This document shows, one piece after another, positions 20,017-28,455 of a stretch of 64,000 bases of DNA. Origin of the DNA: Mesorhizobium sp. CAU 1732 (GTDB taxonomy: Bacteria; Pseudomonadota; Alphaproteobacteria; Rhizobiales; Rhizobiaceae). The stretch is taken from NCBI RefSeq assembly GCF_039888675.1, contig NZ_JBDQQR010000001.1:1798001-1862000 (forward strand), read 5' to 3'. The translations under genes were made by a program, and so were the position numbers. Within the stretch, counting starts at the first letter, position 1. Every line of letters starts with the position of its first letter. The notes beneath the pieces were generated by a model that saw only the letters and a program-made list of their open reading frames with translations, was not told the DNA's origin and did no database searches.

Positions 20017-20916
20017 TCAGGCCGGATGACGTGGCGCCAGCGCCGCGCGGCGCCTGCGCCCCTGATGCAATTGCCACAGTGAATGCGAGACAAGCGCGAC
20101 GATCAGGATCGTCCCGCCGATGAGGCTTTGCGTCGATGGCGTTTCGGCGAAAATCATCCAGACCCAGATCGGCGCGAGGACCGTCTCGAGCAGATAGAAC
20201 ATCGCGACCTCGGGACCGGAAATGTAGCGCGGACCCGTGGCGAGGCAGTAGAACGCGATCGGTATCACGATCGCGCCGTTGAAGATGATCCACCATGGCG
20301 CGTCGACGCGAAAGCCGGTCTGGCCGACCATGAACAGCGCGACCGCCAAGGGCAGAACCACCGCCACGAGCGATGTGAACCCCATGTCGCGACCGGTCGA
20401 GCGCGAGACGGTGATCGCTGAGGCGATGAAGAAGGCTGTCGCGAATGCGAGCAGGTCACCGAAGACATTGCCGGCGGAAATGCCGTCACCGACGATGATC
20501 AGCACGCCCACCACCATCGCGGCCATCGTGATGAGCGTCGACGGCTTGGGGCGCTCTTTCAGGAATATCCAGGACAGCAGTGCCGCGAACATCGTGTTGA
20601 AGGCGAGGATGAAGACGAGGTTGGCCGTCGAGGTATGGTAGACGGCCGTCAGGAACGAGATCGAGGCCAATCCGTAAAAGCCGGCAACGGCGATGCCGGC
20701 CTTGCCCGGCAGGAGCGCGGGCGCGTGGGGTGAGAGCATGCGCCAGATCGTCCAGATCACGATCGCCGCGGCGAAGGTGCTGCTGCTGCGCAAGAGCAGG
20801 ATCGACCACGCATCGCCATTCGCAAGCTTGATGAGGGGGATGTCGACGGTCAGGACGAGACCGCCGATCGCGGTCAGGATCACGCCTTTCGTGTGATCGG
20901 AAATCTGGGCAGGCAT
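20017..20916 (-). CDS. EamA/DMT-family transporter
   Basis: 299 residues with about ten membrane helices in two EamA repeats (about 10-140 and 150-285), the fold of drug/metabolite exporters. Each half ends with a strongly hydrophobic helix following a short acidic or basic loop (FLKERPKPSTLI, SGPEVAMFYLLETVLAP, the latter typical of the family). Start at 20916 directly before MPAQISDHTKGVILTAIGG; the longer upstream open frame overlaps bpt. Substrate unknown. It follows bpt on the same strand with a 61-base gap. Confidence 0.85.
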   Translation of the reverse strand: MPAQISDHTKGVILTAIGGLVLTVDIPLIKLANGDAWSILLLRSSSTFAAAIVIWTIWRMLSPHAPALLPGKAGIAVAGFYGLASISFLTAVYHTSTANLVFILAFNTMFAALLSWIFLKERPKPSTLITMAAMVVGVLIIVGDGISAGNVFGDLLAFATAFFIASAITVSRSTGRDMGFTSLVAVVLPLAVALFMVGQTGFRVDAPWWIIFNGAIVIPIAFYCLATGPRYISGPEVAMFYLLETVLAPIWVWMIFAETPSTQSLIGGTILIVALVSHSLWQLHQGRRRRAALAPRHPA

Positions 20917-20977
20917 GGAGAAGCGCTCCGGCAGGCGGGTGTCGTGGCATTTGGTGGAAGTCGCGAAGCCTGGCCGG

Positions 20978-21736
20978 TCAGACGGCTTCGTGGTCGAAAC
21001 GCTCCCAGCCCTTCGGACCAAGGTGCTCCTGCGGGCCGAAGCGAACCTTATACGCCATCTTGCGCGATCCGTTGACCCAGTAGCCGAGATAGACGTGGGG
21101 CAGTCCAGCAGCCCGCGCACGCGCGATATGATCCAGGATCATGAAGGTCCCGAGCGAGCGATCCTCGAGCTCCGGATTGTAGAACGAATAAACCATCGAC
21201 AGGCCGTCGGCCATCTTGTCGGAAAGCGCCACCGCGATCAGTTCGCCTTCACCCTTGCCCGTGAGGAACGTGTCGGGTCCGCGCCGCCGGTACTCGATGA
21301 CGCGCGTCTCGACATGGGTGTCCTCGACCATCATCGCATAGTCCAGAACCGTCATGTCCGACATGCCGCCGCGGCGATGGCGGGCGTCGAGATAGGTGCG
21401 GAAGAGGGAATATTGCTCGGTCGACGGTTCTGCATCGTGCATCGCACCCACCAGATCGGCGTTGCGCGCGCTGATCCGCTTCATGTTCCTGGACGGCTCG
21501 AACTCGTCGACGAGGATGCGGACCGACACGCAGGCCCGGCACGTCTCGCATGCTGGCCTGTAGGCGATGTTCTGCGACCGTCGAAACCCGCCCTGGGTGA
21601 GCAGGTCGTTCAGTTCCGGCGCCCTGTCACCGACGAGATGCGTGAAGACCTTGCGCTCGAACTGGCCCTCGACATAAGGGCAGGGTGACGGCGCGGTCAG
21701 AAAGAACTGAGGCGATTGGGTCGGGTGGTGCGTCAT
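20978..21736 (-). CDS. bpt: Leucyl/aminoacyl-tRNA-protein transferase Bpt (ATE family)
   Basis: Transfers leucine from tRNA to proteins with N-terminal Asp or Glu, marking them for ClpS-ClpAP degradation. 252 residues, normal length. The N-terminal cysteine cluster (C-x-x-C in [12 protein letters not shown]) and the GNAT-like C-terminal half with YVLGYW-type motif ([17 protein letters not shown]) are characteristic; [16 protein letters not shown] closes the family signature. Bacterial ATE-family proteins are annotated as Bpt or as Ate; the specificity is from family knowledge. Confidence 0.93.
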   Translation of the reverse strand: MTHHPTQSPQFFLTAPSPCPYVEGQFERKVFTHLVGDRAPELNDLLTQGGFRRSQNIAYRPACETCRACVSVRILVDEFEPSRNMKRISARNADLVGAMHDAEPSTEQYSLFRTYLDARHRRGGMSDMTVLDYAMMVEDTHVETRVIEYRRRGPDTFLTGKGEGELIAVALSDKMADGLSMVYSFYNPELEDRSLGTFMILDHIARARAAGLPHVYLGYWVNGSRKMAYKVRFGPQEHLGPKGWERFDHEAV

Positions 21737-21795
21737 GGACCGATTAAGCGATTGACGTTGCCTAGGCTTGTCATGTGCATGCCAAACGTCAACCG

Positions 21796-21828
21796 CAAAA
21801 TATTGAAGCCGGCCCCGAAGCCGGCTTT
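21796..21828 (-). terminator. Terminator of the RDD gene
   Basis: AAGCCGGC (21806-21813) pairs with GCCGGCTT (21820-21827) around a six-base loop; the minus strand then reads CAATATTTT. It lies 34 bases past the RDD stop and before bpt. Confidence 0.65.
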
Positions 21829-21861
21829 CGCTGCGTCATTTTCAGCAATTCGTGACCGAAA

Positions 21862-22332
21862 TCAGCGATCCGAGCGCGTGATGACCGTTCCGAGAAGCAG
21901 ATCGTGCAGGGTGCGCTTGCGCTCGAGAAAGAGAGTCGCAAGCAAGATGAACGGTGTCAGCACGACATTGCCCGCCCAGAACAGCACCGAATGGACGATC
22001 GCCAGCATGCCGTCCGTCGGCTGTCCGTCGAGCCGTTCAAGGCGGATGCTCATCATGCGCATACCAACGGTCGCCTGGTTCGGACCGCCCAGCGTGTTCC
22101 AGACATAAGCGAGCGCGACCGCCGGACCGAGAATTGAGAACAGCATCCAGCCGAGCCCGAGCGTGATGATGCCGAGCAGGAACACGATCACGGCGAACGG
22201 GATCAGCAGGATCGCGATGATCACGTAGTCAATCAGGAATGCCATGACACGACGTGTCCGCACGCCCTCATAGACACGCATGTCGTCGAGGCGCGAGGTG
22301 ATGATCTCGCCGTCGATGATGCGTGTATTCAT
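21862..22332 (-). CDS. RDD family membrane protein
   Basis: 156 residues with three to four membrane helices. The RDD signature is visible as RRVMAFLIDYVII at the first helix (Arg then Asp) and QATVGMRMMSIRL (the second conserved block with K/R-x-x-G-x-x). The C-terminal segment RKRTLHDLLLGTVITRSD is the third family motif. Function is unknown; some RDD proteins are Na+/H+ antiporters. The start at 22332 is preferred over an ATG 22 codons upstream, since the product then begins with the conserved cytoplasmic lead. Confidence 0.87.
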   Translation of the reverse strand: MNTRIIDGEIITSRLDDMRVYEGVRTRRVMAFLIDYVIIAILLIPFAVIVFLLGIITLGLGWMLFSILGPAVALAYVWNTLGGPNQATVGMRMMSIRLERLDGQPTDGMLAIVHSVLFWAGNVVLTPFILLATLFLERKRTLHDLLLGTVITRSDR

Positions 22333-22446
22333 GATGATGTCTTTCCTTCGATAACAATGGTCACGTCGAAGAAATGGGTGCGTGAAGCGGTTTTTCAAGC
22401 GTGCGCGGCTGTCGCGCCGGTTTCACGGAACCATTCAAGTGATTGA

Positions 22447-22554
22447 AACGAATCCCGGATTGATACTTGCGGTACGGTGGACTTCCTTGTCGACAAGACG
22501 TTCAACTACCCTACCTTGGCTGAGGCCTGCAAGATTGTCGGCCTCGATGCCTAG
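22447..22554 (+). pseudogene. Remnant of the C-terminus of a soluble transhydrogenase (SthA-like)
   Basis: Frame from 22447 to the stop TAG at 22552-22554 reads GTVDFLVDKTFNYPTLAEA, then CKIVGLDA. SthA and related flavoprotein transhydrogenases end with a matching block (FNYPTMAEAYRVAAL in E. coli). Only about 35 codons remain; upstream is a stop codon and unrelated sequence, so the rest of the gene has been deleted. The Tyr of the usual AEAY is Cys. Identification rests on memory of the family C-terminus. Confidence 0.6.
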
Positions 22555-22603
22555 AACCTCATGAGACGGGGATAGCGCATCGGCGCAACGGGAGGAAATT
22601 ACC

Positions 22604-23506
22604 ATGTCGGGAAAGAGGATCGTTTTCACGGGTGGGTCCGGCAAGGCAGGCCGCCATGTCGTGCCGTGGCTCAAGCAGCGCGGCTATGACATCCTCAATC
22701 TCGACCTGACACCGCTGGACTGTCCCGGCGTCAACACGCTGGTCACCGACGTGGCCGACAGCGGACAGGTCTTCAACGCGCTGTCGATGCATTTCGGTTT
22801 CGGTGGGTTCGAAACAGGTGAGGGGCCTGCGAAGGTGGATGCGGTCGTGCATTTCGCGGCGGTGCCGCGCGTGTTGCTGAAGCCCGACAACGAGACGTTC
22901 CGCGTCAATGTCGATAGCACCTACAACGTCATCGAAGCCGCGATGAAGCTCGGCATCGCGAAGGTGATCATCGCATCCAGCGAAACGACCTATGGCGTCT
23001 GCTTCGCCGAAGGCGACAAGGATTTTCACCAGTTCCCGCTGGACGAGGATTACGACGTCGATCCGATGGATTCCTATGGCCTGTCGAAGGTCGTCAACGA
23101 GAAGACCGCGCGCGCCTTCGCGATGCGGTTCGGGAGCGACATCTACGCGCTGCGTATCGGCAACGTGATCGAGCCGCATGAATACGACCTGTTCCCTGCA
23201 TTTCTGGCGGACCCGCTTTCGCGCAAGCGCAATGCATGGAGCTACATCGACGCGCGAGACCTCGCCCAGATCGTTCATTTGTGTATCGAGAAGGACGGCT
23301 TCGGCTTTCAGGTCTTCAATGCGGTGAACGACACGATCACGGCGAACGAGCCGACGGAGGCGTTTCTGAAGCGCTGGTGCCCAGGCACGCCGGTGACGCG
23401 CCCGATGGGTGAACGCGAAGCGCCGCTCTCCAACCGCAAGGCGCGCCACGTGCTCGGGTTTCGCGAGGAGCACGACTGGCGACACTATGTCGACCGCAAG
23501 TCTTGA
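22604..23506 (+). CDS. NAD(P)-dependent epimerase/dehydratase (extended SDR)
   Basis: 300 residues. Rossmann motif IVFTGGSGKAGRHV (residues about 6-19), substrate-site serine and tyrosine in IIASSETTYG and the YxxxK motif in SYGLSKVVNEK (Y then K four residues on). The family includes nucleotide-sugar epimerases and related dehydratases. Start ATG 22604 has GGAGG a few bases upstream (GGGAGGAAATTACC). No sugar genes are adjacent, so its substrate is open; it lies 50 bases past the SthA remnant. Confidence 0.88.
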   Translation: MSGKRIVFTGGSGKAGRHVVPWLKQRGYDILNLDLTPLDCPGVNTLVTDVADSGQVFNALSMHFGFGGFETGEGPAKVDAVVHFAAVPRVLLKPDNETFRVNVDSTYNVIEAAMKLGIAKVIIASSETTYGVCFAEGDKDFHQFPLDEDYDVDPMDSYGLSKVVNEKTARAFAMRFGSDIYALRIGNVIEPHEYDLFPAFLADPLSRKRNAWSYIDARDLAQIVHLCIEKDGFGFQVFNAVNDTITANEPTEAFLKRWCPGTPVTRPMGEREAPLSNRKARHVLGFREEHDWRHYVDRKS

Positions 23507-23749
23507 GGGCGTGGCCGATCGGCCAATGCTTATCTTGCTAAAACCTCAATTGAAGCCTACTGTCGGGAAATCGCTTTTTCGGGCCATGCTTGGCTTTTCG
23601 CGGAGTCAGAGGTTCTCGACCCGCCATCTCGCTCCAGATCGTCGATAGCGCAGCGCGCGCAATGAACGACCGCGCTGCTTTCTCGTTTGGAGGCATGCGA
23701 TGCCTTTGTTTTTACGGCTCAAGAGACACCGAACCGTCCGGCGCGCACG

Positions 23750-24028
23750 ATGAGCGAGCGACGCTCGATCGCGCATTTCGATGCTGCCTTTTCGTTGGCA
23801 GGCGTCGAAGGCGTGCAGCCGCCCGGTGATTATACGATCGAGCACGATGAAGAGCTGATCGAGGCCCTGTCGCGTGTCGCCTATCGTCGGCTCGCGACAT
23901 ACATTCACTTGCCTGCCATCGGGTCGAAGGCGCTGACGAGCCAGCTCGTTGCGATCGATCCCCAAGACCTTGCCGGCGCACTTGCCCGTGATGCCGAATT
24001 CTCGCTGATCCGCGATTCCGCAGTTTGA
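23750..24028 (+). CDS. Uncharacterised small protein, 92 aa
   Basis: Polar and acidic without signal peptide or membrane helix (MSERRSIAHFDAAFSLAG ...). I do not recognise a family. An in-frame TTG 21 codons upstream opens a longer frame, but the ATG at 23750 gives a more natural start. It is followed by four further small genes on the same strand and separated from the SDR gene by 243 bases containing a 12-base palindrome (23513-23524) and no other gene. Confidence 0.5.
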   Translation: MSERRSIAHFDAAFSLAGVEGVQPPGDYTIEHDEELIEALSRVAYRRLATYIHLPAIGSKALTSQLVAIDPQDLAGALARDAEFSLIRDSAV

Positions 24029-24076
24029 CGTTTGACGCCTGCGCATCGATGCGCGGCTACTAGGAGCTACACGAAC

Positions 24077-24307
24077 ATGTCTACTCACAGATTCTCAGTC
24101 GGCCAGCCTGTCCGGATGCGTGCTGCATGGGGACGAACCCCGTCGCCGGCCGAGACATTCCGCGTCGTGGCCACTTTGCCGGCGCGGGACAACTCGCCGC
24201 AATATCGCATTCGCAACGAAGAAGAGCGCCACGAGCGGGTGACGACCGAAGACACGCTCGAGGCGATCGAGGCTCCTGCTTCGCAGGCCGAACGGCTTTT
24301 CCGCTAA
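24077..24307 (+). CDS. Conserved small protein, 76 aa
   Basis: The sequence FSVGQPVRM ... FRVVATLPARDNSPQYRIRNEEERHERVTTEDTLE has the look of a small beta-barrel (SH3/KOW-like) nucleic-acid or protein binding domain, seen in rhizobial genomes without known function. AGGAG at 24062-24066 lies 10 bases upstream of the ATG. It ends 32 bases before the next small gene. Confidence 0.7.
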   Translation: MSTHRFSVGQPVRMRAAWGRTPSPAETFRVVATLPARDNSPQYRIRNEEERHERVTTEDTLEAIEAPASQAERLFR

Positions 24308-24339
24308 CACATCCGACACATCGAAGAGGAGATAACGGC

Positions 24340-24486
24340 ATGGCAAAGGGACAGATGCGCAGCAACAAGGAAGCGCGCAAACCCAAGAAGGAAAAGGCCG
24401 CTCCGAAGGTTGAGACGCCTTTCGGCTCGCAGATCAAGCAGGCCACCGCGACCACCAATCCCGGCAAGGCAAAGAAGGGCGCGTAA
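24340..24486 (+). CDS. Lysine-rich small protein, 48 aa
   Basis: MAKGQMRSNKEARKPKKEKAA ... KAKKGA contains 11 Lys and 2 Arg in 48 residues, so it is strongly basic and probably disordered. GAGGAGATAACGGC directly precedes the ATG, an excellent ribosome site. Short basic proteins of this kind occur widely in Hyphomicrobiales; function unknown, nucleic-acid or ribosome binding is plausible. Confidence 0.72.
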   Translation: MAKGQMRSNKEARKPKKEKAAPKVETPFGSQIKQATATTNPGKAKKGA

Positions 24487-24750
24487 GCGCGTTGACGCTC
24501 GTCATTCGCGACGAGCGCAGCAGACGCGCTCAGCCTGTCTTGCCGCCCCTGAACGGCTGACCGCATCGCTATCCCGGATGCGGTCGGATCGGGGTTCTAT
24601 GCGTCCCGCCGACGCTCATGGCATCGATCATGCGGGATCGCCGACACCAATGCATGTCGCCCGAAAGTGGGAACCGGTTTCGGGGAAACGACATGCAAGC
24701 GCGATAAGCGAATCCGAAGGATCGCGGCGCGCTTTGACGAAGGAAAACAC
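24487..24750. other. Intergenic gap holding hairpins and a repeat
   Basis: After the lysine-rich gene come a hairpin (GCTCGTC-N6-GACGAGC, about 24497-24516), then an inverted repeat with nine-base arms GACCGCATC and GATGCGGTC (24559-24585), then the rhizobial repeat copy B. No gene is visible. Confidence 0.6.
24651..24721. repeat. Rhizobial-type palindromic intergenic repeat, copy B
   Basis: Nested inverted repeat: TGCATGTCG (24651-24659) pairs with CGACATGCA (24689-24697), enclosing CCCGAAA and TTTCGGG around GTGGGAACCGG. The inner core matches copy A at 13984. The downstream part (AAGCGCGATAAGCGAATCC) is a typical extension of this element. Confidence 0.75.
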
Positions 24751-24927
24751 ATGATCACCTACAAGCCGAAGCCGCCTGCGCCGATCACGGCAAATCCAGA
24801 GAAGCCTGAGCTTCCAAAGCCGCCGAAGCCCGCGTCCGAAACGCCTGCGGCGCGCAACCGGCGCAACGACACGGATGGCGCCCGACGCCGCAAGATGCAG
24901 ACGGTCGAAGACAACAAGCTGCTCTGA
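24751..24927 (+). CDS. Proline-rich small protein, 58 aa
   Basis: MITYKPKPPAPITANPEKPE ... with a PKPPKP stretch and a basic middle (AARNRRNDTDGARRRKMQ). Likely disordered; no family known to me. AGGAAAACAC precedes the ATG. The repeat copy B ends 30 bases upstream, so this gene may have a different promoter from the two genes before it. Confidence 0.6.
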   Translation: MITYKPKPPAPITANPEKPELPKPPKPASETPAARNRRNDTDGARRRKMQTVEDNKLL

Positions 24928-24964
24928 CCTGGGCAATTCCGCCTGGTCTATTGATTGGAATATC

Positions 24965-25231
24965 ATGGCCCTGACCTTTCCGAATGGCAGCCGCAGTTAC
25001 GACGCGACGCGTGACCAGGTGCGGTTCCTGGGACATGATGGAATGTTCGAGGTACCGTTTTCCATCGACAGTGCCGCGCTTCCCAAGCGCGGTGATCTGG
25101 CGGCAGGTGACGAAGCCGGGAATCTCGCAGCCTTCGACGCCCAGCGCGACACCATCCGCGACGCGGCGCGCCATCTATACGCCCGTGGCCGGCGGCCACT
25201 CTTTGTCCTCACCTCCGCTGATTTCAAATAG
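24965..25231 (+). CDS. DUF1488 family protein
   Basis: 88 residues. The pattern MALTFPNGSRSYDATRDQVRFLGHDGMFEVPFSI followed by a middle with FDAQRDTIRDAARHLY and a final VLTSADF is that of DUF1488, small proteins of unknown function in proteobacteria. It starts 38 bases after the proline-rich gene and ends 8 bases before the transglutaminase-like gene, which points to co-transcription. Confidence 0.8.
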   Translation: MALTFPNGSRSYDATRDQVRFLGHDGMFEVPFSIDSAALPKRGDLAAGDEAGNLAAFDAQRDTIRDAARHLYARGRRPLFVLTSADFK

Positions 25232-25238
25232 AGCCTGC

Positions 25239-26051
25239 ATGCTGATCCGCTATGGTTACGACATCGCGATCGAATGCCCCCAGCCGACACCACTCGTCTG
25301 CCTGCTCGGCGTCCATGAGGATCGCAAGGCGGATCTGCGGGCGCCCGAGAATGTCTTCACCATGCCCGAGGTCCCGACGACGACCTATCACGATCTGTTC
25401 GGCAATCGCTGCCGCCGGCTCGTCGCGCCGCAGGGGCTGCTGACGCTGTGGGGTGACGCCACGATAGAGGATAGTGGCCAACTGGAAGAGGCAGACTGGA
25501 CCGCGCGCGAGATTCCGGTCGCGGAGCTACCGGACGAGTGCCTCGTCTACCTGATGGGCAGCCGCTACTGCGAAACCGACAAGCTGAGCCAGACCGCGTG
25601 GGACATATTCGGCAATCATGCGCCGGGCTGGGGCAGGGTACAGGCGATCTGCGACTTCGTGCATGGCCATATACGCTTCGATTACCAGCAGGCGCGCTCG
25701 ACGCGGACAGCCTACGAGGCTTTCAACGAGCGGGTCGGCGTCTGCCGCGATTTTGCGCATCTGGCTGTGGCGCTATGCCGATGCCTGAACATTCCGGCCC
25801 GCTATGTGAACGGCCATCTGGGCGATATCGGCGTGCCGGTCGTCGACCCGATGGATTTCAGCGCCTGGATCGAGGTCTACCTCGACGGGCGGTGGCGCAC
25901 CTTCGACCCGCGCAACAACGTTCCGCGCATCGGCAGGATCGTCGTCGCGCGTGGCCGCGACGCGACCGACATTCCGCTGGTCAACTCGTTCGGGCCGCAC
26001 GTGCTGAAATCGTTCCGCGTATGGACCTATGAGGTCGTTGCCGTCGAGTGA
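25239..26051 (+). CDS. Transglutaminase-like protein
   Basis: 270 residues. An N-terminal beta-rich region (about 1-140) precedes a transglutaminase/cysteine-peptidase core with the nucleophile in VGVCRDFAHL. The strand that normally carries the catalytic His reads MDFSAWIEVYL: a Ser stands where His is expected, while the Asp-bearing strand (WRTFDPRN) is kept. Activity is therefore uncertain. Related cyanobacterial and rhizobial proteins are annotated only as transglutaminase family. No signal peptide, so it acts in the cytoplasm if at all. Confidence 0.85.
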   Translation: MLIRYGYDIAIECPQPTPLVCLLGVHEDRKADLRAPENVFTMPEVPTTTYHDLFGNRCRRLVAPQGLLTLWGDATIEDSGQLEEADWTAREIPVAELPDECLVYLMGSRYCETDKLSQTAWDIFGNHAPGWGRVQAICDFVHGHIRFDYQQARSTRTAYEAFNERVGVCRDFAHLAVALCRCLNIPARYVNGHLGDIGVPVVDPMDFSAWIEVYLDGRWRTFDPRNNVPRIGRIVVARGRDATDIPLVNSFGPHVLKSFRVWTYEVVAVE

Positions 26052-26059
26052 TCCGGGTG

Positions 26060-27199
26060 TCAGCCTGCGATCTGCCGCGCGATCGCGCGGAACATTTCGA
26101 CAGTCTCATGCTCGCGATAGGCCGTTTCGTCCGTTGACGTTCCGTATGTCGGATTGCCGGAAAGCTTGGTGATGACGAGTTTGCGGGCGGGATTGACGTA
26201 GACGAACTGGTTGTACACGCCGATCGCCGAATACTCGTCTTCGGTACCTTCCATCAGCCACCACTGATAGCCGTAGCCGAACAGCGAATCCGACTGGGCG
26301 TTCTTGCCCGGCTTGAGGTGCGGACCGTCCGGGTTGATCGAGTCCGCGACCCAGCGTGCCGGAACGACCTGCTTGCCGTTCCAGACGCCGCCCTTGCGAT
26401 ATAGCTCTCCGATCTTGGCATAGTCGCGCGCCGTGGCGTTCATCCCGGCAAACGCCATTTCCATGCCTTCGGAATCGAGCAGCCAGAAGCCTTCGCTCTC
26501 CATACCGAGCGGATGCCAGAGCTTCTCCTGCATATAGTCCGCGATGGTGCGCTTCGTGGCCGCGACCAGGAGCATGCCCAGAACCTGCGTGTCCGTGCTG
26601 TTGTAGAGGTTGAAGGATCCCGGTTCGCGCTCGCGCTTCAAGGTTGCGGGAAAGGGATCGAACGCGCCGCCTTGCGCAAAGATCGACGCGAAGCGGTTGA
26701 TGTCGGAATTCGGATCGCTGTAGTCCTCGTTCCAGCCGGCGCCCGACGACATCTGCAGGATGTCCTTGATCCGCACGCCGTCATAGGCGGAGCCGGCGAG
26801 CGAGGGCACATAGGCCGTGATCGGCTCCTCGACGCTTCCAATAAAGCCGTCATCGACCGCGATGCCGACCGCCGCCGAGATGAAACTCTTGGCGACCGAC
26901 ATCGACACCCAGCGCGTGTCGCGGCTTCCCCATGGCGCGTAGTGCTCGTAGCGAACCGCACCGTCTTCGATGACCAGCAGGGCCATCGTGTCTGTGGACG
27001 ACAGGAGGTCCTCGACGCTGCGCGTCTCGCCGCCATGGACATAGGTTGCGGGCAACGTGATCTTGGCGCCCTCCGCGAACTGGAACGGCTCCGGCGCCGC
27101 GCTCATGCGCCCGACAGGGAACATGGCTTCCATCTGCTGGAAATTGTCGCGCTGGCTCGCACCGGTGAAGAGGCTCGAAATGTAGTCGATCCGGTTCAT
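26060..27199 (-). CDS. Cytoplasmic serine hydrolase, beta-lactamase (class C) fold
   Basis: 379 residues without a signal peptide. Catalytic S101-V-A-K104 (MSVAKSF) and the Y199-N200-S201 motif (NLYNSTD) are intact, so this is a live enzyme of the family that holds class C beta-lactamases, EstB esterases and 6-aminohexanoate-dimer hydrolases. The residue pattern around KIGELYRKGGVWNGKQVV fits the last group and related esterases. It is transcribed with hemB on the minus strand, starting 39 bases after the hemB stop. Substrate unknown. Confidence 0.87.
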   Translation of the reverse strand: MNRIDYISSLFTGASQRDNFQQMEAMFPVGRMSAAPEPFQFAEGAKITLPATYVHGGETRSVEDLLSSTDTMALLVIEDGAVRYEHYAPWGSRDTRWVSMSVAKSFISAAVGIAVDDGFIGSVEEPITAYVPSLAGSAYDGVRIKDILQMSSGAGWNEDYSDPNSDINRFASIFAQGGAFDPFPATLKREREPGSFNLYNSTDTQVLGMLLVAATKRTIADYMQEKLWHPLGMESEGFWLLDSEGMEMAFAGMNATARDYAKIGELYRKGGVWNGKQVVPARWVADSINPDGPHLKPGKNAQSDSLFGYGYQWWLMEGTEDEYSAIGVYNQFVYVNPARKLVITKLSGNPTYGTSTDETAYREHETVEMFRAIARQIAG

Positions 27200-27238
27200 G
27201 TCGTTCCTGTTGGCAAAGACTGGAATGAGACGGCATGG

Positions 27239-28273
27239 TCAGCCGCGAAGGATTTCCGCGACGCGCGGCGCGAAATAGGTGAGGATGCCGTCGCATCCGG
27301 CGCGCTTGAAGGCCATCAGGCTCTCCATCATCGCCTTTTCGCCGTCGATCCAGCCATTGGCGGCGGCCGCTTCGATCATCGCGTACTCGCCAGACACCTG
27401 ATAGGCGAAAGTGGGGACGGCGAATTCGTCCTTCGCGCGCCTGATGATGTCGAGATAGGGCAGGCCGGGCTTGACCATGATCATGTCCGCGCCTTCGTCG
27501 AGGTCCTGCTCGATTTCGCGCATCGCCTCGTCGGAATTGGCGTGGTCGAGGTAGTATGTCTTCTTGTCGCCCTTGAGCAGGCCCTGCGTGCCGATGGCCT
27601 CGCGATAAGGGCCGTAGAAAGCGGAAGCGAACTTCGTAGCGTAGGACATGATCGCGACGTCCTGGAAACCGGCGGCGTCGAGCGCGTCGCGTACCGCGCC
27701 GATGCGCCCGTCCATCATGTCGGATGGCGCGACGATGTCTGCCCCTGCCGCCGCCTGCTGGACCGCGCCGGCCGCGACCTGTTCGACCGTTTCGTCATTG
27801 ACGATGATGCCGTCGCGCAGGATGCCGTCATGGCCATGGCTGGTGAACGGATCGAGTGCACCGTCGGTGATGACGCCAATTTCTGGCACGGCCTGCTTGA
27901 TTGCCCGCGTGGCGCGGTTGATGAGATTGTCGGGGTTGAGGATTTCCGACCCCGTCAGATCGCGCAACGCAAGATTCACATTCGGAAAGGTCGCGAGGGC
28001 AGGGATGCCAAGCGCGGCGGCGCGCTCTGCCTCCTTGACCGCCAGATCGACCGTTAGTCGGAACACGCCCGGCATCGCCGCGACCTCCTCACGGCGGTTT
28101 TCGCCGTCGATCAGGAAGATCGGCCAGATGAGGTCGTTGACGGTGAGGTGGTTCTCCTGAACCAGCCTGCGCGACCAATCCGCCTTTCGCATGCGTCTCA
28201 GGCGACGCGATCCGGTAATCTCGTCGACACTTCGCGACGGCGTGGAAATGGCGATTCGGCGCTTGCTGTCCAT
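27239..28273 (-). CDS. hemB: Delta-aminolevulinic acid dehydratase (porphobilinogen synthase)
   Basis: Condenses two 5-aminolevulinate to porphobilinogen in heme, vitamin B12 and chlorophyll synthesis. 344 residues. The two active-site lysines are K214 (SYATKFASAFYGPYR) and K268 (MIMVKPGLPYLD). The metal-site segment reads VITDGALDPFTSHGHDG and lacks the three Zn-binding cysteines, as in other alphaproteobacteria whose enzyme uses Mg. The start at 28273 is the second ATG of the frame; the earlier one would add ten unconserved residues. Confidence 0.95.
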   Translation of the reverse strand: MDSKRRIAISTPSRSVDEITGSRRLRRMRKADWSRRLVQENHLTVNDLIWPIFLIDGENRREEVAAMPGVFRLTVDLAVKEAERAAALGIPALATFPNVNLALRDLTGSEILNPDNLINRATRAIKQAVPEIGVITDGALDPFTSHGHDGILRDGIIVNDETVEQVAAGAVQQAAAGADIVAPSDMMDGRIGAVRDALDAAGFQDVAIMSYATKFASAFYGPYREAIGTQGLLKGDKKTYYLDHANSDEAMREIEQDLDEGADMIMVKPGLPYLDIIRRAKDEFAVPTFAYQVSGEYAMIEAAAANGWIDGEKAMMESLMAFKRAGCDGILTYFAPRVAEILRG

Positions 28274-28455
28274 GTCGGCTCCAATGTTGCGGCGTTGTAC
28301 CATCCGGCCCGTCCGCCACCAACACGTCAGGCTGGCGCTATTTTGCGGTCCAGTGTGAATATGCCGGATCGATGCGGCACAGGCTTGCGAACCACTTTGC
28401 CCGGCGGCGCGCCCGACCTATGGTGGCCGAATCGAACCAGCGGAGCCTTCACCTC

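Noticed and set aside
22382..22564. 60-codon plus-strand frame over the SthA remnant
   Set aside because: Different frame from the remnant, Arg/Ser-rich without features; the remnant frame explains the sequence better.
23513..23524. Perfect 12-base palindrome GGCCGATCGGCC just after the SDR gene
   Set aside because: GC-rich palindromes of this length arise by chance in such DNA, and no partner site is near.
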